From positions 1-26,702 of the IMG/VR virus record IMGVR_UViG_3300032323_000758: 26,702 nt of DNA; one strand, written 5' to 3'. The stretch is from a virus. The notes below the pieces were generated by a model. The model was not told where the DNA came from. It worked only from the letters and a program-made list of their open reading frames with translations, and ran no database searches. Positions 1 to 7,823 of this stretch are shown here, piece after piece. The first letter of the stretch is position 1. Each line of letters begins with the position of its first letter. A program made the translations under genes and the position numbers.

Positions 1-267
1 AACGCCATCACCAATCTCTACGGGATTTCAAAACGGGAGTTGGAGGGTGAGGGTCCCCGCACAAAAACCTTCCCGGCTTTCGTGCATTATGTGTGGGCTG
101 CAACAAGATACAATCCAAACGTCACGGTTGCAGAGATTGGTAAGAGGATCGGACGCCACCACAGCACCGTTATTTACCACAGAAACCACTTCGAGAGCAA
201 AAAGCACCTCTACCTCGACAACATCAAGATAATCGATGACATCTTCGACTACAAAGAGCCCGTTTAG
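1..267 (+). CDS. DnaA domain IV-like DNA-binding protein (5' end outside window)
   Basis: The frame is open from base 1 without a stop, so the gene begins upstream; a TTG at 40 is only an internal codon. The visible 88 residues look like the C-terminal DNA-binding domain (domain IV) of the replication initiator DnaA: an N-terminal helix region with LYGISKREL, then VTVAEIGKRIGRHHSTVIYH, which matches the helix-turn-helix signature of DnaA (typically GGRDHTTVLHA). No AAA+ ATPase part is visible and its presence upstream is unknown. In phages, stand-alone DnaA-C-like domains occur as small DNA-binding proteins, so a role in replication or transcription control is inferred, not shown. The stop codon (265-267) lies inside the tRNA gene that starts at 258. 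The family call is fairly secure; the function is not. Confidence 0.75.
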   Translation, partial: NAITNLYGISKRELEGEGPRTKTFPAFVHYVWAATRYNPNVTVAEIGKRIGRHHSTVIYHRNHFESKKHLYLDNIKIIDDIFDYKEPV

Positions 268-331
268 TTAAGTGGCATAACATCGGTTTTGTAATCCGAG
301 GTTGGGAGTTCGATTCTCTCAACGGGCACCA
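258..331 (+). tRNA. tRNA-Thr (anticodon UGU)
   Basis: A full cloverleaf can be drawn. The acceptor stem is GCCCGTT (258-264) with AACGGGC (321-327), seven perfect pairs. The D stem is GTTA (267-270) with TAAC (278-281) around a loop containing GG. The anticodon stem is 283-287 with 295-299, with a U-U mismatch at the closing pair. The loop TTTGTAA (288-294) gives anticodon TGT at 290-292, reading ACA (Thr). The T stem is 304-308 with 316-320 (one G-U pair) around loop TTCGATT. Discriminator A is 328 and CCA (329-331) is encoded. The gene overlaps the last 10 nt of the DnaA-like CDS and ends 12 nt before the terminase start. It may supply a threonine isoacceptor for phage codon use; as a tRNA gene it could also be an integration site, but no integrase is in the window. 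Confidence 0.93.
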
Positions 332-343
332 TATAATTGGCGT
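332..343 (+). promoter_or_regulatory. Possible -10 element directly before the terminase gene
   Basis: A perfect TATAAT lies at 332-337, immediately after the tRNA CCA and six bases before the terminase ATG at 344. A -35 at the usual 17-nt spacing would fall at 309-314 (TTCGAT, in the T loop), a weak match. If used, transcription would start at or next to the ATG, giving a leaderless terminase mRNA, in line with the lack of a clear Shine-Dalgarno sequence there. This is an inference from spacing only. Confidence 0.35.
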
Positions 344-1843
344 ATGAATTACGCCGAATTGATTGAAAAAATCCCCGAAAACGAGAAGCCGGAAATCCTC
401 CGGCTTCTTCGCTTGTTGGATGAGGCAAAGCAGCGGGAGTCTGCTCAAGAAAACTATCTCGACTTCGTAAAGCTCATGTGGCCCGGTTTCATATCGGGGC
501 GGCACCACAAAATCATGGCAGAAGCCTTCGAGCGAGTGGCCAGAGGTGAGCTTAAGCGGCTCATCATCAATATGCCACCCCGCCACACCAAGTCTGAGTT
601 CGCCTCATACCTCCTTCCAGCTTGGTTCCTTGGGAAATACCCAAACAAGAAAATCATCCAAACGGCCCACACCGCAGAGCTTGCGGTTGGTTTCGGTCGG
701 AAGGTGAGGAACCTCGTTGGCTCTGACGACTACCAAAAGATGTTTGGCGGCGTTGGGCTCCAGTCCGACTCAAAGGCCGCAGGTAGGTGGTCCACCAACA
801 AGGGTGGTGAGTACTTCGCTATCGGTGTGGGTGGTGCCGTTACTGGTAAGGGTGCCGATTTGCTGATCATCGACGACCCCCATTCCGAACAGGAAGCCAT
901 GATGGGCCAGTTCGATATGTCGGTATATGATAAGGTGTTTGAGTGGTATAGTTCTGGCCCCCGCCAGCGTTTACAACCGGGTGGAGCCATCGTCATTGTT
1001 ATGACCAGATGGGCCAAAAGAGACCTTACAGGGCAGATTATCGATGCCTCAGTGAAGAAGGAGGGCTCAAGCGAGTGGGAGGTTATTGAACTCCCGGCAA
1101 TTATGCCGTCTGGAGACCCTCTCTGGCCTGAATTCTGGTCCATAGACGAGCTTCAGAAGCTTAAGATCGAACTCCCGATATCCAAGTGGTCGGCACAATA
1201 CCAGCAAGATCCCACCTCTGAGGAAGGGGCTCTGATCAAGAGAGATTGGTGGAACATCTGGGAAGGAGATAAAGCCCCAAGTTGCAGTGCCGTTATTGTG
1301 GCGATGGATACCGCGTTCTCTAAAACAGAACGCTCCGACTACTCCGCATGTGTGTGTTTCGGGGTTTTTGACCATCCAAATTCAGTGGGGAAACCCATCC
1401 CCAATCTCATTCTGCTGGATGCTTGGAAAGATAAACTGGAATTCCCGGAACTTAAGGCCACAACAGTGCAGTATTATAAAGATTGGCAACCGGACATGTT
1501 TATTGTGGAAAAGAAGGCATCTGGGGCACCTCTGATTGCAGAACTCCGCAATGCAGGTATACCTGTGCAGGAATTCACCCCAACTCGGGCCACCGGAGAC
1601 AAGATCGTTCGTGTAAACAGCATCACAGACATCTTTGCATCTGGGGTTGTGTGGGCTCCGGATGAGCAATTTGCGATTGATGTGGTGGAGGAATGTGCGG
1701 CGTTTCCGTCTGGAGATCATGATGACTTCGTGGACGCCGTTACAATGGCACTTATGCGGTTCAGGCAGGGTGGTTTTGCCATTCCCACCGACGAAGATGA
1801 CATGATCGAAACCCCGAAATTCCGCAAAGAACCCTATTACTGA
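344..1843 (+). CDS. terL: Terminase large subunit
   Basis: This 499-aa protein is the ATP-driven DNA packaging motor and nuclease that docks on the portal. The ATPase half shows a Walker A-like MPPRHTKS (residues 77-84), a hydrophobic Walker B LLIIDD (173-178) and a coupling motif ending in TRW (221-223). The nuclease half shows an RNase H-like fold with acidic residues D322 in AMDTAFS, E389 in FIVEKK, and D460, D461 and D464 in SGDHDDFVDAV. Length and motif order fit full-length phage TerL of the Terminase_6-type nuclease families. An in-frame TTG at 302 lies inside the tRNA, so the ATG at 344 is chosen. There is no strong ribosome-binding site. No small terminase is recognisable in the window; it may lie upstream. 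The portal gene follows after 29 nt, the usual order. Confidence 0.97.
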   Translation: MNYAELIEKIPENEKPEILRLLRLLDEAKQRESAQENYLDFVKLMWPGFISGRHHKIMAEAFERVARGELKRLIINMPPRHTKSEFASYLLPAWFLGKYPNKKIIQTAHTAELAVGFGRKVRNLVGSDDYQKMFGGVGLQSDSKAAGRWSTNKGGEYFAIGVGGAVTGKGADLLIIDDPHSEQEAMMGQFDMSVYDKVFEWYSSGPRQRLQPGGAIVIVMTRWAKRDLTGQIIDASVKKEGSSEWEVIELPAIMPSGDPLWPEFWSIDELQKLKIELPISKWSAQYQQDPTSEEGALIKRDWWNIWEGDKAPSCSAVIVAMDTAFSKTERSDYSACVCFGVFDHPNSVGKPIPNLILLDAWKDKLEFPELKATTVQYYKDWQPDMFIVEKKASGAPLIAELRNAGIPVQEFTPTRATGDKIVRVNSITDIFASGVVWAPDEQFAIDVVEECAAFPSGDHDDFVDAVTMALMRFRQGGFAIPTDEDDMIETPKFRKEPYY

Positions 1844-1872
1844 TACAATAGAGCAAATTGAGAAAGAAAAAG

Positions 1873-4206
1873 ATGGCTGAGCCCTATATCCCGATTTCTC
1901 CGGAAACGCCTCCGATCAATGTTGAGATTCCCGAAGAAAATCTCGGCCCGAACATCACTCCTATGGAGGATGGCGGCGTTACTGTTGATTTTGGAGGTGT
2001 TTCGCCTGAGATTCAGCCTCCCGAAGACCATGCAGCAAACCTCGCTGAGATCATGGATGACTCCGATCTTGATGCAATTGCTGGCGATCTTATTTCAAGC
2101 TTCGAAGACGATCTTGATACCCGCTCAGACTGGGAAAAGGCCTATATTCAGGGTCTGGATCTCCTTGGTTTGAAGATTGAGGAGCGCACAATGCCTTGGC
2201 CGGGTGCCTGTGGTGTGTATCATCCGGTCCTCACTGAGGCTGTGATCCGGTTCCAAGCCCAAACTATTATGGAGGTTTTCCCTTCTCAAGGCCCCGTCCG
2301 GACAAAGATTGTGGGGAAGTCGAATGAAGAACTCCTGAAGCAGGCTCACCGCGTTCAGGAAGAGATGAATTTCATCGTCACTGAGAAGATGACCGACTAC
2401 AGGTCAGAAACTGAACAGCTTCTGTTCCGCCTCCCGCTTGCTGGTTCTGCCTTCCGCAAAGTCTACTACAACACAATCAACGACCGCCCCGCAGCGGTTT
2501 TTGTGCCTGCGGAGGATTTTGTTGTTGCCTACGGCACCACAGATCTCGCCGCTTGCCCGCGCTACACCCATGTAACGCGAACTTATCCGAATGAGCTTCG
2601 AAAACTACAGGTTAGTGGTTTTTACCGGGATATTGATATCCCCGTTCCGTCTCCAGACTACTCTAGCCTTCAAAAGAAGTATGACAAGGTAAAGGGTGAA
2701 ACCCCATCCTTCACAGACGACACCCGGCACACAATCCTTGAGATGTGTGTTGATCTTGATCTTCCTGGTTTTGAAAACCCCGATGGTATCGAACTCCCCT
2801 ATGTTGTTACTATCGAAAAATCCAGCCGCGAGATCCTCTCAATCCGCCGTAATTGGCGGGAAGGAGACCCCGCATTTGAGAAGAGGCAGTATTTTGTCCA
2901 TTATCAGTACCTTCCGGGCCTCGGTTTCTACGGCACTGGGCTCATTCACCTTATTGGGGGAATCGCTAAAAGCGCCACTTCAATCCTCCGCCAACTTGTT
3001 GATGCTGGCACTCTTTCAAACCTACCGGGAGGACTCAAGGCACGCGGACTCCGAATCAAAGGAGATGACAACCCGATCATGCCGGGAGAGTTCCGGGATG
3101 TAGATGTTGCTTCTGGCAATATCCGTGACTCAATCACCTTCCTCCCCTACAAAGAGCCTTCGAGTGTTCTTTACCAGCTTCTCGGGAACCTTGTCGATGA
3201 AGGCAGGCGTATTGGTTCCATCGCTGAGATGGATATCGGGGATTCAAACCCCGAAGCTCCTGTCGGCACTACCCTAGCCCTCCTCGAACGGTCCATGAAG
3301 GTGATGTCTGCCGTGCAGGCTCGCGTTCATGACTCGCTTGGCAAAGAGTTTAAACTTATTGCCGAGGTTGTGAAGGAGTATATGGGGCCAGAGTATGAGT
3401 ATGTTGCTTCAGATGACCAAAATACCCCGGTAAACCGGGTTCAGGATTTTGGCGACCCGGTTGATATCATTCCTGTGTCGGACCCGAACGCCTCCACAAT
3501 GGCCCAGAAGGTTATGCAGTATCAGGCGGCGATGCAGCTTGCCCAGAATGCGCCTCCGGGCATGTATAATATGGAGCTTCTCCATAGGCAGATGCTCCAT
3601 GCTTTAAACGTGCAGAACGTGGATCTGATCATCCAAGGTCAGGCACAGGCGGTGTCTATGGACCCCGTGACCGAAAACCAGATGGTTATGTCTGGCAAGC
3701 CAATCACGGTGTTTCTTGAGCAGGACCATGATGCCCATATCAAGGTGCATACCGCGTTTATGCAGGACCCGATCTACCAGCAGTTTGTGTCGCAGAGCCC
3801 GAACGCCCAAGCCTTTGTCGGGGCCATGCAGCAGCATCTTGCTGAGCATTTTGCCTATTCTTATAGGCGTCAGATTGAACTCAAGCTTGGCGTGAGCCTT
3901 CCCCAGATTGGCGAAAAGCTTCCGCCGGATGTCGAGAACGATATCGCGAAACTGGCCTCCGTTGCCGCTGACCGACTTCTCCAGCAGCACAACGAAGAAT
4001 CCAAGGCCGCAAAGCAACAGCAGGAGGAAAATGACCCGCTCACAGTCATGCAGCGTGAAGAGCTTCGTATCAAGGACGAAGCGGTCAAGGTCAAGGAAAA
4101 GCAAGCCGAAACAGACGCCAAGTACAAAGAGGACAAGATCCTCTTGGAAACGGCTAAAGTGGTCGGTCAGACGCTCTCTTCAAATGCAAGAACCGGAGGC
4201 AGGTAA
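1873..4206 (+). CDS. Portal protein (P22-type)
   Basis: This 777-aa protein should form the dodecameric ring at the capsid vertex through which DNA is packaged and ejected. It follows terL directly and has the length of P22-type portals, longer than HK97 or SPP1 types. The central part has the typical mixed fold with WEKAYIQGLDLLGL and a MPWPGACGVYHP stretch near residues 100-120, and a GLGFYGTGLIHLIGG helix region near 355. The long C-terminal tail (about 620-777) is Gln, Lys and Glu rich and helical, like the barrel and coiled extension of P22 portals. The ATG at 1873 is chosen over an in-frame TTG at 1858 because it gives a usual MAEP start; the upstream purine-rich GAGAAAG is only a modest ribosome-binding site. 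The end carries GGAGG, the ribosome-binding site for the next gene. Confidence 0.9.
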   Translation: MAEPYIPISPETPPINVEIPEENLGPNITPMEDGGVTVDFGGVSPEIQPPEDHAANLAEIMDDSDLDAIAGDLISSFEDDLDTRSDWEKAYIQGLDLLGLKIEERTMPWPGACGVYHPVLTEAVIRFQAQTIMEVFPSQGPVRTKIVGKSNEELLKQAHRVQEEMNFIVTEKMTDYRSETEQLLFRLPLAGSAFRKVYYNTINDRPAAVFVPAEDFVVAYGTTDLAACPRYTHVTRTYPNELRKLQVSGFYRDIDIPVPSPDYSSLQKKYDKVKGETPSFTDDTRHTILEMCVDLDLPGFENPDGIELPYVVTIEKSSREILSIRRNWREGDPAFEKRQYFVHYQYLPGLGFYGTGLIHLIGGIAKSATSILRQLVDAGTLSNLPGGLKARGLRIKGDDNPIMPGEFRDVDVASGNIRDSITFLPYKEPSSVLYQLLGNLVDEGRRIGSIAEMDIGDSNPEAPVGTTLALLERSMKVMSAVQARVHDSLGKEFKLIAEVVKEYMGPEYEYVASDDQNTPVNRVQDFGDPVDIIPVSDPNASTMAQKVMQYQAAMQLAQNAPPGMYNMELLHRQMLHALNVQNVDLIIQGQAQAVSMDPVTENQMVMSGKPITVFLEQDHDAHIKVHTAFMQDPIYQQFVSQSPNAQAFVGAMQQHLAEHFAYSYRRQIELKLGVSLPQIGEKLPPDVENDIAKLASVAADRLLQQHNEESKAAKQQQEENDPLTVMQREELRIKDEAVKVKEKQAETDAKYKEDKILLETAKVVGQTLSSNARTGGR

Positions 4207-4392
4207 TTGAGCGAATTCTTTGTATTGAAAGGGAAGATCCGCCAAATGATGAACGATTTTGCAGATGACCTTGCCCTTGGCGGGGCTCAAGACTTCAATC
4301 AATACAAGTACATGACTGGCGTTATTGCTGGTCTTGCTATGGCTGAAAGAGAAATACTTGATCTTGAAAAGAAAAACAAAGATGAAGACTGA
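4207..4392 (+). CDS. Small conserved protein after the portal, function unknown
   Basis: This 61-aa acidic, helical protein starts with TTG directly after the portal stop codon. The TTG is supported by GGAGG at 4195-4199 with 7-nt spacing, inside the portal gene. The sequence has a predicted helix (KGKIRQMMNDFADDLALGG) and a second helix (MTGVIAGLAMAEREILDLEKK) and ends in a charged tail. Similar-length proteins sit in the same place, between portal and capsid genes, in related podovirus-like genomes; I know of no assigned role. The position suggests a head-assembly or connector accessory function, which is only inferred. Confidence 0.8.
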   Translation: MSEFFVLKGKIRQMMNDFADDLALGGAQDFNQYKYMTGVIAGLAMAEREILDLEKKNKDED

Positions 4393-4478
4393 TTTTGGGT
4401 TGAGTATTCTTTGATATATTATAGGCTTACACCATAAAGGTGGCTATCGCCGCAAGGCGCAACAACGTAGGAATACGC
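4393..4478 (+). promoter_or_regulatory. AT-rich intergenic leader before groES, possible promoter
   Basis: This is one of the few real gaps in the head operon. It contains TTGGGT (4395-4400) and, 16 nt further, TATTAT (4417-4422), a weak -35/-10 pair. Downstream there is a small perfect hairpin CGCC-GCAA-GGCG (4448-4459) with a GNRA tetraloop, and then TAGGA (4468-4472), the likely ribosome-binding site for the ATG at 4479. The layout suits a separate promoter for the chaperonin-scaffold-capsid part, but the match is weak. Confidence 0.3.
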
Positions 4479-4844
4479 ATGTACTCTGAGATCAAGGTTT
4501 CGAAAGAAATCCTTAATAAGCTTCCTCGCCCCACAGGCTATAGGATTCTTATTGCAGTGCCGGAGGTCGAGGAAAAGACCAAGGGCGGGATCATCCGACC
4601 GGATGTTCTAAAAACCAAGGAGGAGACGGCCAGCATTGTTGGTCAGGTCCTCAGCATGGGGCCTGATTGCTATTCAGACCCCGACCGTTTCCCCGAAGGC
4701 CCTTATTGTGAGCCGGGAAATTGGATCATGTTCCGTGCTTATTCCGGCACACGATTCAAGGTGGGGGGTAAAGAGTTCCGCCTGATCAACGACGATAGCG
4801 TTGAGGCGATCCTTGATAATCCAGAAGGGATTGAGCGGGCATGA
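4479..4844 (+). CDS. groES: Phage-encoded co-chaperonin GroES (Cpn10)
   Basis: This 121-aa protein belongs to the Cpn10/GroES family, which caps the GroEL chamber. Seen in the sequence: an N-terminal strand LPRPTGYRILIAVPEVEE, the mobile-loop region EEKTKGGIIRPD with the GGI segment that contacts GroEL, a GQVLSMGPDCY stretch and a C-terminal DDSVEAILD, all in the usual order. It is somewhat longer than bacterial GroES (about 97 aa), the extra residues lying around DPDRFPEGPYCEPGNW. An in-frame GTG at 4440 exists, but the ATG at 4479 with TAGGA upstream is the better start. It sits between portal and scaffold-like genes and overlaps the next gene by 4 nt, so it is probably made to help host GroEL fold the capsid protein, as T4 gp31 does. 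That role is inferred. Confidence 0.92.
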   Translation: MYSEIKVSKEILNKLPRPTGYRILIAVPEVEEKTKGGIIRPDVLKTKEETASIVGQVLSMGPDCYSDPDRFPEGPYCEPGNWIMFRAYSGTRFKVGGKEFRLINDDSVEAILDNPEGIERA

Positions 4845-5776
4845 GCGATATGGATAATGAAGCGGTAGGTCCGGAGTCCGACAAGATTGCGGACACGGGA
4901 ACCGATCTTCAGGTAGAGATCGTAGACGATACTCCGCCTGAAGATAAAAATAGGCCCCGCCGTGCTGGTGAGCCCGATCTTCCTGACGAAGATGAGGTCT
5001 CTCAGTACAGCGATAAGGTCAAGAAGCGCATAAGCAAGCTCAAATACGAGTACCACGAAGAACGCCGTGCGAAAGAGGAGCTTGAGCGCCAGCAGTCTGC
5101 GCTTGCGGGCTATGCAAAGCAGGTTATGGCTGAAAATGCCAACCTGAAGAAGGCTCTGCATTCTGGTCAGTCGATTATCGCTGATCAGATGCAGACCCGA
5201 GTTGAGAGCGAACTTGAGGTTGCCAAGCGGCGTCTCAGGGAGGCTATGGAACTCGGGGACATCGATAAGCAGGTTGATGCACACAAGGATCTTGCGCGCC
5301 TCTCTATTGAGGCAGACAAGGTAAGGGGCTTCCGCCCCGTTGAGATTGAGGAATTCGAACCCGAACCTCCGCCTCAGTATCAGCCCCAAACCCCGCCGCC
5401 GCAGCCGGATGCCCGGACGGTAGCGTGGGCAAAGAAGAACACTTGGTTTGGCCGTGACCGCGAGATGACCGATTACGCGCGGCACATCCATGACCGACTT
5501 GTAGTTTTTGAGCGTATTGATCCCAGTACCGAAGATTACTGGAATGCGCTCGACAGGGAAGTGCGTAAGCGCTACCCGCATATTGCTGCTGATGAGGATT
5601 ACGCCGATAGCAGGCCGACTCAGCAGAACAAGAGTGTAGTGGTCGCTCCAGTAAAAAGAAATTCGACCCCACCACGCAAAATCCAGCTATCGGCATCCGA
5701 AGTTGCAATCGCTAAGCGCCTCGGATTGACAATCGAGCAGTACGCTGCTGAAAAATTGAGGTCCATGAATGGATAA
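4841..5776 (+). CDS. Putative scaffold or head-assembly protein
   Basis: This 311-aa highly charged protein has an acidic N-terminus (1-55), a long heptad-like coiled coil (about 57-165, with KVKKRISKLKYEYHEERRAK and ERQQSALAGY), a Pro-rich linker (about 180-195, PEPPPQYQPQTPPPQP), a small conserved segment NTWFGRDREMTDYA, and a basic C-terminal helix (about 280-311). Acidic coiled-coil proteins with a basic C-terminal helix between portal and capsid genes are typical scaffolding proteins, which guide procapsid assembly and are later removed. The ATG overlaps the groES stop (ATGA), indicating translational coupling; an alternative ATG lies at 4850. No protease motif is seen. Function is inferred from composition and position. 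Confidence 0.75.
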   Translation: MSDMDNEAVGPESDKIADTGTDLQVEIVDDTPPEDKNRPRRAGEPDLPDEDEVSQYSDKVKKRISKLKYEYHEERRAKEELERQQSALAGYAKQVMAENANLKKALHSGQSIIADQMQTRVESELEVAKRRLREAMELGDIDKQVDAHKDLARLSIEADKVRGFRPVEIEEFEPEPPPQYQPQTPPPQPDARTVAWAKKNTWFGRDREMTDYARHIHDRLVVFERIDPSTEDYWNALDREVRKRYPHIAADEDYADSRPTQQNKSVVVAPVKRNSTPPRKIQLSASEVAIAKRLGLTIEQYAAEKLRSMNG

Positions 5777-6221
5777 GCGCACACCTCGCGAAAGCGATAA
5801 TCGCGAAGCTACTTCGCGCAAGAAGTCTTGGGCTCCGCCCACGGTTCTTCCCGAACCAGATAAGAAGGATGGCTGGCGTTATCGCTGGGTCCGCACCTCC
5901 ACTCTGAATAGCTCGGACAACACAAATGTTTCGTCTAAGTTCCGTCAGGGATGGGAGCCTGTAAAGGCAGAGGAGCATCCTGAAATAACTGTGTTGCGTG
6001 ACCGTAATTCGGATTTCAAGGAAAATATTGAAGTTGGTGGCCTTCTTCTCTGCAAGGCCCCGGAAGAAACAATGACTGAGCGTGACGCCTACTACCGTCA
6101 GACTGCTCAGAATCAGATGGTCTCCGTGGAAAACAACTTTATGCGTGAAAACGATCCGCGTATGCCGCTCTCCAAGCCGGAGATCACAACGCGGGTAACA
6201 TTTGGCAAGGGCCGGGGTTAA
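5769..6221 (+). CDS. Conserved head-module protein, function unknown
   Basis: This 150-aa hydrophilic protein starts within the end of the scaffold-like gene (8-nt overlap). It has a basic N-terminus (DKRTPRES, SRKKSW), then a conserved-looking block GWRYRWVRTSTLNSSDN and SSKFRQGWEPVKAEEHPE, a small hydrophobic centre VGGLLLCKAPEE and a C-terminal ITTRVTFGKG. I recognise the general pattern from other aquatic podovirus-like genomes, always between scaffold and capsid genes, but no function is established to my knowledge. It could be a minor head protein or an assembly factor. There is no transmembrane segment or enzyme motif. Confidence 0.8.
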   Translation: MDKRTPRESDNREATSRKKSWAPPTVLPEPDKKDGWRYRWVRTSTLNSSDNTNVSSKFRQGWEPVKAEEHPEITVLRDRNSDFKENIEVGGLLLCKAPEETMTERDAYYRQTAQNQMVSVENNFMRENDPRMPLSKPEITTRVTFGKGRG

Positions 6222-6230
6222 CCCGGCTTT
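6211..6230 (+). promoter_or_regulatory. Hairpin overlapping the stop codon, followed by TTTAAAC
   Basis: GCCGGG (6211-6216) pairs with CCCGGC (6222-6227) around a 5-nt loop that holds the TAA stop of the preceding gene. TTTAAAC follows. The T-tract is too short for a strong terminator, so partial termination or mRNA processing and stabilisation before the structural genes is more likely. The hairpin at 8183-8198 has the same downstream TTTAAAC. Confidence 0.45.
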
Positions 6231-6247
6231 AAACAAGGTAAAAAAAC

Positions 6248-6895
6248 ATGGCTTCTACAGCAGCCCCCTATGGCCTGCGCCCTGTTAATCTTATCGGCGG
6301 TCAGCCCTATGCTGGCTCCACCCGTCTGATCAAGATTGCAAATGCGTATGCCGCGAATATCTTCTACGGCCAGCCTGTTGCCATCAACGCTTCCGGCGTT
6401 GTTGTTGCAGAAACTGGCACCACCACCATTGCCTCGACTGGCGTTGTTGGTGTTTTTGTTGGTTGCACCTTCACAGACCCGAACCTGAAGTATAAGATCT
6501 TCAGGCAGAGTTGGCCCACTGGCACAGTCGCCACCGACGCTTTTGCGTATGTGGTGGATGATCCGGATGTGGTGATGCAGATTCAGGCCGACGATACTGT
6601 CCCGCAGTCATCGCTTGGTCTTAATATTGGCTTCAGCACGTTCGCTGGTGACACCAACACTGGCAACTCGGAAACATCTGCTGATGTGGGTACCGCCGCC
6701 GTTACTGCAACGCTGCCCCTTCGCATCGTTGGCTTTGTTGACGGTCCTGAGTCTGCGGTTGGTGATGCTTTCACCGATCTTCTGGTCAAGTGGAACATGC
6801 CCGCCGCTGTTTACACAGCAGGCGATACCAACGCTCAGAACGCGACTGTTGTGATGGCCCGTGGCCATTCCTACATGAACCCGACTGGCGTGTAA
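6248..6895 (+). CDS. Probable capsid-associated (decoration-type) structural protein
   Basis: This 215-aa protein is rich in Ala, Gly, Thr and Val and has mainly beta-type alternation, with no signal peptide, membrane segment or enzyme motif. The N-terminus TAAPYGLRPVNLIGGQPYAG is a familiar opening of conserved virion proteins encoded next to major capsid genes in aquatic phages. The gene lies directly before the major capsid gene, 16 nt away, and has AAGG upstream of its ATG. Beta-rich proteins at this place are often capsid-stabilising or decoration proteins, which is the best inference here; a minor head protein is the alternative. Expression may be set by the hairpin at 6211-6227. Confidence 0.75.
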   Translation: MASTAAPYGLRPVNLIGGQPYAGSTRLIKIANAYAANIFYGQPVAINASGVVVAETGTTTIASTGVVGVFVGCTFTDPNLKYKIFRQSWPTGTVATDAFAYVVDDPDVVMQIQADDTVPQSSLGLNIGFSTFAGDTNTGNSETSADVGTAAVTATLPLRIVGFVDGPESAVGDAFTDLLVKWNMPAAVYTAGDTNAQNATVVMARGHSYMNPTGV

Positions 6896-6911
6896 TAGGA
6901 GAATATAGAAA

Positions 6912-7823
6912 ATGGCTATTTCACGCGCACAACTTCTCAAGGAACTGCTTCCGGGTTTGAATGCCCTGTTCGGTCTTGAGTATAAGAAGTACGAAAACGA
7001 AGACGAGGCGATCTACGAAACAGAGACCTCCGAGCGTTCGTTTGAAGAGGAACTGAAGCTTTCGGGCTTCGGCACTGCCCCGGTCAAGGCCGAAGGCTCT
7101 GCCATCTCCTACGATAACGCGCAGGAAGTCTGGACCGCCCGTTACAACCACGAAACAATCGCTATGGGCTTCTCCATCACCGAAGAGGCGATGGAAGATA
7201 ACCTCTACGATTCGCTCTCCTCGCGCTACACCAAGGCTCTCGCCCGTTCGATGGCCTACACGAAGCAGGTTAAGGCGGCTTTCCCGCTGAATAACGGCTT
7301 CTCTGGTGGTTCGTTTGTGTCGGGTGACGGCGTTACGTTGTTTAACACTGCCCACCCTCTGGTGTCTGGTGCCACAAACAACAACACGCAGTCCACCCCC
7401 GCCGATCTGAACGAGACCTCGCTTGAGGCCGCTGTGATTCAGATTGCTGGTTGGAAGGACGAGCGCGGTCTGCTTATCGCGGCTCGCCCGCGCAAGCTGA
7501 TCGTTCCGCCGAACCTGATGTTCGTGGCTACGCGCCTGCTGGAGACTGAACTCCGCACAGCAACTGCCGACAACGACATCAACGCGATCAAGACCAATGG
7601 TACGATCCCGGAAGGCTACTCTGTAAACCACTACCTTACAGACACCGATTCGTATTACCTGATCACGGACGTTCCGAACGGCATGAAGCACTTCGTTCGT
7701 ACACCGATGTCTACATCTATGGATGGCGACTTCGACACAGGCAACGTGCGGTATAAGGCTCGTGAGCGTTACTCCTACGGCGTCTCTGATCCGCTCGGCA
7801 TCTGGGGCTCCCCCGGCGCTTAA
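6912..7823 (+). CDS. Major capsid protein
   Basis: This 303-aa protein is the likely shell subunit. It has an N-terminal helical arm (LLKELLPGLNALFGLEYKKY), an acidic E-loop-like region, and a core with FSITEEAMEDNLYDSLSSRY, FNTAHPLVSGATNNN and RPRKLIVPPNLMFVATRLLE, blocks I recognise from HK97-fold capsid proteins related to the Mu gpT-like major head subunits. No N-terminal scaffold or protease domain is present, agreeing with a separate scaffold gene. An AGGAG ribosome-binding site precedes the ATG. The gene ends the head operon: a strong terminator follows 17 nt after the stop. Codon use is regular and C-ending, as in highly expressed genes. Confidence in the role is high, lower for the exact family. 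Confidence 0.9.
   Translation: MAISRAQLLKELLPGLNALFGLEYKKYENEDEAIYETETSERSFEEELKLSGFGTAPVKAEGSAISYDNAQEVWTARYNHETIAMGFSITEEAMEDNLYDSLSSRYTKALARSMAYTKQVKAAFPLNNGFSGGSFVSGDGVTLFNTAHPLVSGATNNNTQSTPADLNETSLEAAVIQIAGWKDERGLLIAARPRKLIVPPNLMFVATRLLETELRTATADNDINAIKTNGTIPEGYSVNHYLTDTDSYYLITDVPNGMKHFVRTPMSTSMDGDFDTGNVRYKARERYSYGVSDPLGIWGSPGA

Noticed and set aside
258-331. Attachment site (attP) at the tRNA gene
   Set aside because: No second partial copy of the tRNA 3' end and no integrase are visible in the window, so it cannot be supported here.
302-343. In-frame TTG upstream of the terminase ATG, giving 14 more residues
   Set aside because: It lies inside the tRNA gene, has no ribosome-binding site and its sequence is read from the tRNA T arm and acceptor stem.
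4440-4478. GTG start for GroES at 4440
   Set aside because: It adds 13 residues not seen in the family; the ATG at 4479 has TAGGA at proper spacing.
4739-5581. 280-codon open frame on the minus strand across groES and the scaffold gene
   Set aside because: Shadow of two well-supported + strand genes; Leu/Arg-rich with no motif or ribosome-binding site.
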